Of a stretch of DNA of 25,979 nucleotides, positions 15,557-20,938 are shown in pieces. Source of the stretch: Bacteroidales bacterium M2 (GTDB taxonomy: Bacteria; Bacteroidota; Bacteroidia; Bacteroidales; Muribaculaceae); the NCBI GenBank assembly GCA_001689415.1, contig LUJM01000056.1, forward strand, positions 1 through 25,979, given 5' to 3'. Position 1 is the first letter of the stretch, and each line of letters opens with the position of its first letter. Both the position numbers and the translations under genes were made by a program. The notes beneath the pieces were generated by a model that saw only the letters and a list, made by a program, of their open reading frames with translations, was not told the DNA's origin and did no database searches.

Positions 15557-16746
15557 ATATCGCTGTCATAATCCTTGCCGCGGCGCTTGTCGGTGCCGTG
15601 GCTGTTGTTGCAGTGCTGTGGTCGAAGCTAACTGCGGTAAAAATCGAAAATGCGAGGCTCAACGAGCGGTGTCTTGCCGCCGACAGTATGATGGCACGCC
15701 ACAAGGCCGACCTCGAGCAAGCCAATGCCGATTTTGAGAAACGTTTTTCGCAACTCGCTTCTCGAGTGCTTGCTGTAAATTCCGAGAGCCTGAGGTTGCA
15801 GAATACAAACAGCCTTTCTGAAGTCCTTGCGCCGGTAAAACAGGACCTCGAGAATTTCAAACGGTCGATTACCGAGTACTATTCGAAGGAGGCCCGTGAG
15901 CGCTTTGCTCTCGGCGAACGCATACGCGACCTGGTGGATCTCAACAATATAGTCAGCCGTGAGACTCGCAGGCTTACCGATGCCCTTAAAGGCAATTCAA
16001 AGCTCCAGGGCGACTGGGGCGAGATGATTCTCGATAATATACTTGAGCAGGCTGGTTTCAGGCAAGGATACGAGTATACTGTGCAAGAGACTGTGACTGA
16101 CGCCGGTGGTCATCGCCTGCGTCCTGATGTGGTGATAAACTATACCGAGGGGCGTAAGATTATTATTGACTCCAAGGTGTCGATTCAAGACTATATAAAT
16201 ATGCTCAATGCCGACAGCGAAAGCCAGCGTGAGCAATTTGCTCGCGCCCATGTCGGGTCGGTGAAGAAACATATTGCCGAGTTGCGCAACAAGTCGTATC
16301 AGGATGTGGTCGGCGATGGTCGCTTCGACTATGTACTGATGTTTATACCTCACGAGGGGGCTTTTCTTGCGGCGATGAATTTCGATGCAACGCTTTGGCA
16401 GACGGCATACGACAGCCACGTTCTCATCATTTCGCCCACGCATCTTATGTCGATTGTGAAACTCATCGAGCAGATGTGGCGTCACGATAAGCAGAACCGC
16501 AACGCCCTCGCAATAGCTGACGAGGCAGGCAAAATGCTCGATAAACTCAGGGGCTTCCTCGACGATATGGACAGACTGGATAAATCGATATCGTCGGCCC
16601 GCGATGCCTGGAACACTGCTTTCGGAAAATTGTCGGGTGGCCCGGGCAACCTGATTTCGCGTGCTATGAAGTTGCAGCAGCTTGGTGCAAGGTCGAAAAA
16701 AGGCTTGCCCTCGCGATACACTGCCGACGAAGATACCGACGAATAG
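15553..16746 (+). CDS. rmuC: DNA recombination protein RmuC
   Basis: RmuC limits DNA inversions at short inverted repeats in E. coli and has a PD-(D/E)XK nuclease-like core. The 397-aa product shows a membrane anchor (about 2-22, NIAVIILAAALVGAVAVVAVLW), a coiled coil (about 30-110) and the RmuC domain (about 130-370) with GDWGEMILDNILEQAG, RLRPDVVINY and IIIDSKVSIQDY; the D...DxK pattern gives the likely catalytic residues. Length is near the family norm. It starts with GTG overlapping the HU-like stop (GTGA), so the two are translationally coupled. The HU-RmuC pairing suggests linked DNA-maintenance roles. Confidence 0.92.
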   Translation: MNIAVIILAAALVGAVAVVAVLWSKLTAVKIENARLNERCLAADSMMARHKADLEQANADFEKRFSQLASRVLAVNSESLRLQNTNSLSEVLAPVKQDLENFKRSITEYYSKEARERFALGERIRDLVDLNNIVSRETRRLTDALKGNSKLQGDWGEMILDNILEQAGFRQGYEYTVQETVTDAGGHRLRPDVVINYTEGRKIIIDSKVSIQDYINMLNADSESQREQFARAHVGSVKKHIAELRNKSYQDVVGDGRFDYVLMFIPHEGAFLAAMNFDATLWQTAYDSHVLIISPTHLMSIVKLIEQMWRHDKQNRNALAIADEAGKMLDKLRGFLDDMDRLDKSISSARDAWNTAFGKLSGGPGNLISRAMKLQQLGARSKKGLPSRYTADEDTDE

Positions 16747-16768
16747 CGAACTTTAAGTACGAATAAGT

Positions 16769-16790
16769 GTTTATATGATAGTATATAAAC
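16769..16790. promoter_or_regulatory. Inverted repeat upstream of the flavodoxin gene
   Basis: GTTTATAT and ATATAAAC are 8-bp perfect arms around GATAGT, ending 12 nt before the flavodoxin ATG. It could be an operator or a hairpin in the leader. Flavodoxins are often iron-responsive, but this is not a classical Fur box. Confidence 0.35.
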
Positions 16791-16802
16791 ATTAATTCGA
16801 CT

Positions 16803-17300
16803 ATGAAAACTGGTATATTCTTTGGCTCGGCGACAGGTACAACCGCCGAAATAGCACGCCGTATCGGCAAACTGCTCGGTATTGCCGATACCGATATTTA
16901 TGATGTGGCATCCACCGCTCCCGATAAGGTAGGGGAGTACGACCTTTTGTTGATAGGTTCATCGACATGGGGTAACGGCGAACTCGAAGACGATTGGTAC
17001 GATTTTGTGGCCGGTATGCAGGCTCTCGATTTAAAGGGCAAGAAGATAGCGATATTCGGCTGCGGCGATGAAACAATGGCCGATACATTTTGCAACGCCG
17101 TTGGAATACTCTATGACAGACTCCGCGAAACAGGCGCTACATTTATCGGCAGCTTTCCGGCAGAAGAGTATCATTATAACCACTCTGCTGCAACCGACGG
17201 AGCAAGCATGCGCGGGCTTGTGCTCGACGAGGTAAATCACCCCGAGCTTACCGACCGTCGACTCCGCGATTGGACAGATATACTACGAAAAGAGATGTAG
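16803..17300 (+). CDS. fldA: Flavodoxin (long-chain)
   Basis: Flavodoxin is a soluble FMN electron carrier that replaces ferredoxin when iron is short. The 165-aa product has the FMN phosphate-binding loop GSATGTTAEIA (8-18), the aromatic-flanked loop SSTWGNGELEDDW (53-65) and GCGDETMADTFCNAV, with the extra insertion typical of the long-chain form. Length is normal (about 165-175). It follows rmuC by 56 nt and has a strong hairpin terminator 14 nt after its stop. Its last codons, LRKEM and stop, have a copy-like echo near 18270. The symbol rests on family similarity. Confidence 0.95.
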   Translation: MKTGIFFGSATGTTAEIARRIGKLLGIADTDIYDVASTAPDKVGEYDLLLIGSSTWGNGELEDDWYDFVAGMQALDLKGKKIAIFGCGDETMADTFCNAVGILYDRLRETGATFIGSFPAEEYHYNHSAATDGASMRGLVLDEVNHPELTDRRLRDWTDILRKEM

Positions 17301-17360
17301 TCGATAATTCGATAATAACCAACAACGCCCGCAGTCACGACTGCGGGCGTTGTTGGTTAT
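17281..17360 (+). repeat. Direct repeat copy 1: flavodoxin tail plus hairpin
   Basis: This copy spans the last codons of the flavodoxin gene (17 of 20 nt shared with copy 2), an 18-19-nt diverged spacer, and a hairpin core identical over at least 36 nt to copy 2 at 18251-18327. The two copies lie about 0.97 kb apart in the same orientation. Confidence 0.7.
17315..17360 (+). terminator. Long hairpin terminator after flavodoxin
   Basis: A 21-nt arm starting ATAACCAACAACGCC (17315-17335) pairs perfectly with 17340-17360 around the loop CACG. The GC core CGCCCGCAGT is flanked by AAC/GTT repeats. There is no poly-T tract, but the stem is extremely stable and lies 14 nt after the flavodoxin stop. 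Confidence 0.75.
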
Positions 17361-17389
17361 TGGAGTTGACGTTTACCTAAACCTAAACC

Positions 17390-17420
17390 ATAAACCGGGC
17401 ATCTATCTCTAACATCCGGT
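17390..17420 (+). other. Short inverted repeat before the yciI fragment
   Basis: AAACCGG and CCGGTTT form 7-bp perfect arms with a 17-nt loop, downstream of the flavodoxin terminator and upstream of the -7 box at 17460. The purpose is unclear; nothing else was seen in 17361-17459. Confidence 0.3.
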
Positions 17421-17459
17421 TTTACGACAACAGTGACCTGAAAATCGTGCAATTTTGAT

Positions 17460-17467
17460 TAACTTTG
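17460..17467 (+). promoter_or_regulatory. -7 box upstream of the yciI fragment and GNAT gene
   Basis: TAACTTTG, followed by CAGC, fits the Bacteroidota -7 box. The expected -33 position holds CTG (17438-17440) at 19 nt, a weak match. It would drive the yciI fragment and the acetyltransferase. Confidence 0.6.
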
Positions 17468-17492
17468 CAGCTCTAAATCAAAGACTACGACC

Positions 17493-17660
17493 ATGTTTAT
17501 AGCTATTCTTACATATAAGAAACCGCTTGAGGAAGTTGATTGCTTTCTTAAGGCACATCGCGATTACCTTGCGGAGCATTATGCCGCAGGTGATTTTATA
17601 GCCTCCGGTCCTCAGTCGACGACATTAATTTCCAACTCTTTAAAAACAATTCTCTTATGA
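17493..17660 (+). pseudogene. YciI-like protein, C-terminally truncated
   Basis: The ATG at 17493 opens a 55-codon frame beginning MFIAILTYKKPLEEVDCFLK and continuing AHRDYLAEHYAAGDFIASGP, a clear YciI/YCII-domain start (family length about 90-100 aa). After about residue 41 the similarity stops and the frame reads on into TLISNSLKTILL before a TGA that overlaps the acetyltransferase ATG. The second half of the domain, including the conserved NPRTGG-type segment, is missing. The likely cause is an internal deletion. It retains a -7 box and may still be transcribed as a leader cistron. Confidence 0.75.
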
Positions 17661-18223
17661 TAGAAACAGAACGATTGATACTCCGCCATTGGCAGGAGTC
17701 AGATGCCCCGTCACTTTTTAAATATGCAAGCGATCCTGACGTCGGGCCTATTGCCGGTTGGCCGCCACACACTTCGGTAGAGAATAGTCTGGAAATAATC
17801 CGGACGGTGTTTGCCGGACCTGAAACCTACGCCGTTGTCCTGAAAGAAACCGGAGAACCGGTTGGTTGCTGCGGAATAATGTTTTCCGACGGTATGCACA
17901 CCGCCGAGATGACGCATTCAGAAGCTGAAATCGGTTATTGGATAGGTAAGCCGTATTGGGGACAAGGCCTTATACCCGAAGCGACCAAGGCTTTGCTTTC
18001 GAGATGCTTCAACGAATTAGGCCTTGATGCAGTATGGTGTGGATATTACGACGGCAATATCAAGTCGAAACGGTCATGCGAAAAAATCGGCTTCAAATAT
18101 CACCATACCAACAGCAATGCGGTATCACCGCTTGGCGACATTCGCACGGAGCATTTCTACAATATGACTAAAGAGGATTACAATGCCATACATCTCAATA
18201 GAGAGCGGCAAGCTGACTGCTGA
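17657..18223 (+). CDS. GNAT-family N-acetyltransferase (RimJ/RimL type)
   Basis: GNAT enzymes transfer acetyl from acetyl-CoA to an amine; this one is of the RimJ/RimL-like type with unknown substrate. The 188-aa product begins IETERLILRHWQESDAPSLF, and the acetyl-CoA motif is seen at GYWIGKPYWGQGLIPEA (about 94-110), followed by the C-terminal KSKRSCEKIGFKYHH that closes the fold. It ends NMTKEDYNAIHLNRERQADC. The end after KEDY (from about 18183) coincides with the beginning of a tautomerase fragment, so the last 10-15 residues may be foreign to the original gene. The ATG overlaps the truncated YciI stop by 4 nt. The fold looks complete, so it may still be active. Confidence 0.9.
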   Translation: MIETERLILRHWQESDAPSLFKYASDPDVGPIAGWPPHTSVENSLEIIRTVFAGPETYAVVLKETGEPVGCCGIMFSDGMHTAEMTHSEAEIGYWIGKPYWGQGLIPEATKALLSRCFNELGLDAVWCGYYDGNIKSKRSCEKIGFKYHHTNSNAVSPLGDIRTEHFYNMTKEDYNAIHLNRERQADC

Positions 18224-18242
18224 GCAGAAGAAACAGTTATAA
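18183..18242 (+). pseudogene. 4-oxalocrotonate tautomerase fragment (N-terminus only)
   Basis: In another frame overlapping the end of the acetyltransferase gene, the sequence reads MPYISIESGKLTAEQKKQL and stops at TAA. This is the N-terminus of a 4-OT-family tautomerase, including the catalytic Pro2 and the GKLTAEQKKQL helix; normal members run to about 60-70 residues. The remainder is lost. Directly afterwards comes a copy of the flavodoxin tail and the second hairpin, so the 3' end appears cut by the same event. Confidence 0.7.
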
Positions 18243-18250
18243 TACAGCTA

Positions 18251-18327
18251 TAATTCGAAAAGAGATTTAGAAGGACTTCAACTAAAAACAACAACGCCCG
18301 CAGTCACGACTGCGGGCGTTGTTGTTG
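18251..18327 (+). repeat. Direct repeat copy 2: flavodoxin-tail echo plus hairpin
   Basis: TAATTCGAAAAGAGATTTAG (18251-18270) matches the flavodoxin 3' end at 17 of 20 nt but is not attached to a flavodoxin gene here. After an 18-nt spacer, the hairpin core is identical to copy 1. Confidence 0.7.
18287..18326. terminator. Second copy of the long hairpin terminator
   Basis: AACAACAACGCCCGCAGT (18287-18304) pairs perfectly over 18 bp with 18309-18326 around CACG. It sits between the + strand block and the - strand winged-helix gene, whose stop is at 18345, so it can terminate both directions. Confidence 0.75.
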
Positions 18328-18344
18328 AATGGTATTGGGGGAAA

Positions 18345-18560
18345 TTAGTTTTCGGTGAGAGTGATGATGAGATCTTTCTCATCTTCGGGCGAAGGTGCAA
18401 TTTCGATTTTACCCTCGCGAGCGAGCCAGCCCAGTGCTGCGTAGACTTCTTTATCTTTGAGCTTGGTTATCTTTTTGATTTGTTTTACACCAAGTGCATT
18501 TGCGTTGTTGAGCGCGACCCACACAGAGCCGGCATACATGCCAATTGTTTCTGTATTCAT
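18345..18560 (-). CDS. Winged helix-turn-helix protein (DUF2582-like)
   Basis: The 71-aa product (starting MNTETIGMYAGSVWVALNNA) matches small Bacteroidetes wHTH proteins: a first helix with GSVWVALN, a recognition-helix region IKKITKLKDKEVYAALGWLA and a short wing with REGKIEI, then an acidic tail. It probably binds DNA as a regulator, but target and ligand are unknown. Length is normal for the family. It is monocistronic, with a -7 box at 18635-18628 and a bidirectional hairpin after the stop. Confidence 0.88.
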   Translation of the reverse strand: MNTETIGMYAGSVWVALNNANALGVKQIKKITKLKDKEVYAALGWLAREGKIEIAPSPEDEKDLIITLTEN

Positions 18561-18627
18561 CGTGTTGAATGTTTAATTAAGTGTTAGACAATTATTCCTG
18601 TTTTGTGAATTTCGGTTATATTGTCGG

Positions 18628-18635
18628 CAAAATTA
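18628..18635 (-). promoter_or_regulatory. -7 box of the winged-helix gene
   Basis: The - strand reads TAATTTTG, a full TAnnTTTG box, about 68 nt before the ATG at 18560. No good TTTG lies 19-21 nt upstream, so the -33 element is weak. Confidence 0.5.
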
Positions 18636-18674
18636 AGACATTTTGCGTTAAAAACCTACTATTTGTATAACAAA

Positions 18675-19682
18675 TTACGAAAATAATTGTTTTTGTGGAA
18701 TAATATACTTGTAAATTATGTTTTTTTCGCTCGGTGTCGCAGATTCGGGCGCTATATCCATAGCCGGTGCTTTGACCGAACCTTTCGCCCCTAAGACTGT
18801 CGGCGAAACTTCTACATACGCTTCATCCCATAGTCCGCTCGACAAGAATTCCTGAAGCAAGGAACTGCCGCCTTCGACGAGTAACGACGTTATCGTATGC
18901 TCGGAATACAGGGTTTTGAGTATCTCGTCAAGCGCTTTGTCTTCTGTGATATGGATGCAGTTGTCATCGTTTACCAGGTTGTGACGGTCAAAAATAATGC
19001 GTTTCGGCGACGGCCCGGCAATGAGGCGGGTATCGAGTCGCGGATTGTCGAGCAACGCGGTATTTGCCCCTACGGCTATTGCATCGTGGGTGGCGCGTCG
19101 CTGATGCACGATTTGCGATGTAATGGGGGTTGAAAACTTGGCCGCGCCATTGTTGCCGTCGCGCTTTTGGTCGAGAAATCCGTCGGCACTCTGTGCCCAT
19201 TTGAGGGTGACAAAGGGACGCCGAAGCATATGGGCTGTCATGAATGTTTTATTGAGTATGCAGCTCTCGCGGGCCATAAGGCCGGTTTCGACTGTGATTC
19301 CGGCTTGTCGGAGCATGGCAATGCCACGGCCCGAGACCTTGGGGTTGGGATCGTCGGCAGCGATAACAACGCGCCCTATGCCGATGTCGGTAAGGAGTTT
19401 GGCGCATGGCGGAGTCTTGCCGTAATGCGAGCATGGTTCGAGAGTTACGTATATAGTGCTCTGGCGCAGTAAGCTGCGATCGCGCTCGGATACGGCGTTT
19501 ACAGCATTGACTTCGGCGTGCGGCCCGCCGTATTTCTTGTGCCAGCCTTCGCCGATGATACGTCCGTCCGGGGCTACAATCACAGCCCCTACCATGGGGT
19601 TTGGAGATACGTGTCCGCGCCCGGCAGCAGCAAGCTGCAGGGCGCGGCGCATATATTTATAATCGTTTTCGTTGAATGTCAT
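18675..19682 (-). CDS. ribD: Bifunctional riboflavin biosynthesis protein RibD
   Basis: RibD performs the second and third steps of riboflavin synthesis: deamination of the diaminohydroxy-pyrimidine phosphoribosyl compound and NADPH reduction of the ribose side chain. The 335-aa product has an N-terminal cytidine-deaminase-like domain (1 to about 145) with the zinc motifs PHAEVNAV (His/Glu) and TLEPCSHYGKTPPCAKLL (two Cys), and a C-terminal reductase domain (about 147-335) starting RRPFVTLKWAQSADG and including LVEGGSSLLQEF. Length is a little under the usual 360. The start overlaps the metallopeptidase stop by 4 nt, so it is translationally coupled to it. No other rib gene is nearby. Confidence 0.95.
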   Translation of the reverse strand: MTFNENDYKYMRRALQLAAAGRGHVSPNPMVGAVIVAPDGRIIGEGWHKKYGGPHAEVNAVNAVSERDRSLLRQSTIYVTLEPCSHYGKTPPCAKLLTDIGIGRVVIAADDPNPKVSGRGIAMLRQAGITVETGLMARESCILNKTFMTAHMLRRPFVTLKWAQSADGFLDQKRDGNNGAAKFSTPITSQIVHQRRATHDAIAVGANTALLDNPRLDTRLIAGPSPKRIIFDRHNLVNDDNCIHITEDKALDEILKTLYSEHTITSLLVEGGSSLLQEFLSSGLWDEAYVEVSPTVLGAKGSVKAPAMDIAPESATPSEKNIIYKYIIPQKQLFS

Positions 19683-20554
19683 AGTTCTGAATATGCCGGA
19701 GTGAAGGTGTCGCCATAGTTAGGGTTGCCTGTCTGTATGCCCTTGGTGAGCCAGCGTACACGCTGTTCGCTTCGTCCGTGGTTGAAACTGTCGGGCATTT
19801 CGCGCCCGTAGGCCTGGCGTTGAAGGTAGTCGTCGCCTATTTTGGATGCGGCATTGATTGCGTTTTCTACATCGCCCTCTTCGATAGAGTTGAACATCTC
19901 ATTGTCGAGCGCCGCCCATACGCCGGCATAGAAATCGGCCTGAAGTTCGAGGCGAACGCTAATGCGGTTTGCCTCGCGTTCGCTTAGCCTCGACATCTGG
20001 CTGTGTGCCTGGTCGAGAGTGCCGAGCAGGTGCTGAACATGATGCCCGACCTCATGGGCGATAACATAGGCATAGGCAAAATCGCCGTCAGCACCGATGT
20101 TGTTCTTCATGCCTTTGAAAAAGTCGAGGTCGATATATACAGTCTGGTCTGCCGAGCAGTAGAAAGGTCCTGTTTGCGAAGTTGCGTTTCCACATCCCGA
20201 CTGCACCGCACCGCTGAACAATACCATTTTGGGACATTGGTATTCGCCCCAGCCTTGACGCCGGAATTCGCGGGTCCAGACATCTTCAGTACCCGCAAGA
20301 ACCTGCGAGGCAAATGTTGCCAGTCGTTCGTCTTCGGCATCGGGTGTGTAGTCTTGTTGGGCGTATTGTGGCTGTAGGGCGCCGCTGCCCATGATGTTGC
20401 CAATTACGTCGCCTATGCCACCGCCGGAAAACAGTGTAATCGCAGCGACAATGATAACGCCTATAATACCTCCGCCAATACCGAGCTTGCGGCCTGTGCC
20501 GCTGCCTCGGCGATCATCTATGTTGCCGCTGCTGCGGCGTCCGGACATGCGCAT
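19679..20554 (-). CDS. ypfJ: Neutral zinc metallopeptidase (YpfJ/KPN_02809 family)
   Basis: The 291-aa product has an Arg/Gly-rich start (MRMSGRRSSG), one membrane helix (about 28-44), and a large domain with the zinc motif HEVGH at 167-171, preceded by AYVIA; the later SEREANRISVRLELQADFYAG supplies the third ligand. The family is annotated as neutral zinc metallopeptidase; its substrate is not known. Length is typical (about 285-300). It starts 42 nt after ssb and overlaps ribD by 4 nt. The symbol is by family similarity only. Confidence 0.9.
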   Translation of the reverse strand: MRMSGRRSSGNIDDRRGSGTGRKLGIGGGIIGVIIVAAITLFSGGGIGDVIGNIMGSGALQPQYAQQDYTPDAEDERLATFASQVLAGTEDVWTREFRRQGWGEYQCPKMVLFSGAVQSGCGNATSQTGPFYCSADQTVYIDLDFFKGMKNNIGADGDFAYAYVIAHEVGHHVQHLLGTLDQAHSQMSRLSEREANRISVRLELQADFYAGVWAALDNEMFNSIEEGDVENAINAASKIGDDYLQRQAYGREMPDSFNHGRSEQRVRWLTKGIQTGNPNYGDTFTPAYSEL

Positions 20555-20596
20555 ATACTTTTATGTTTGAAAGATTTATATCATACTATTAAATTT

Positions 20597-20938
20597 CTAA
20601 CTTCCGGAGCGGGGTAAAAGTTCAAACGAGTCGACGTAAATTTCGGTAATAGTGCGGCGTATGGCATTGTGGTCTTCCCACGAGCGTGTGCGGATTTTGC
20701 CTTCGACCAGGAGTTTTGCGCCCTTGCGTATGTATCGTTCGGCAAACTCGGCGGCGCGTCCCCACATCACGATATTGTGCCATTCGGTAATCTCGGGCAG
20801 TTCGATTTCGTGTCCGGCGGCATCGCGGCCTCTACGTCGTTCGCTTGTAGCAAGTGAAAACTCGGCAACAGGGCTGTTGTCGACCATGCGCATCTTGGGG
20901 TCGCGGCCTACATTGCCGCAGAGTATTACTTTGTTCAT
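20597..20938 (-). CDS. ssb: Short single-stranded DNA-binding protein (no acidic tail)
   Basis: SSB coats single-stranded DNA through an OB fold. The 113-aa product starts MNKVILCGNVGRDPKMRM and continues with TEWHNIVMWGRAAEFAERYI and KGAKLLVEGKIRTRSW, all typical of SSB. It ends after FELLPRSGS: the flexible linker and the acidic DDxxF-type tip that recruits repair partners in full SSBs are absent. It is therefore probably an accessory paralogue rather than the main replicative SSB (usually about 150 aa in Bacteroidales). The start overlaps the patatin stop by 4 nt. Confidence 0.92.
   Translation of the reverse strand: MNKVILCGNVGRDPKMRMVDNSPVAEFSLATSERRRGRDAAGHEIELPEITEWHNIVMWGRAAEFAERYIRKGAKLLVEGKIRTRSWEDHNAIRRTITEIYVDSFELLPRSGS

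Noticed and set aside
17315..18326. Integron-like gene cassette with attC-type hairpins
   Set aside because: The hairpins look superficially like attC sites around a GNAT gene, but the GTTRRRY/RYYYAAC core sites are not matched, the arms are perfectly paired, and no integrase is present. Duplicated terminators are simpler.
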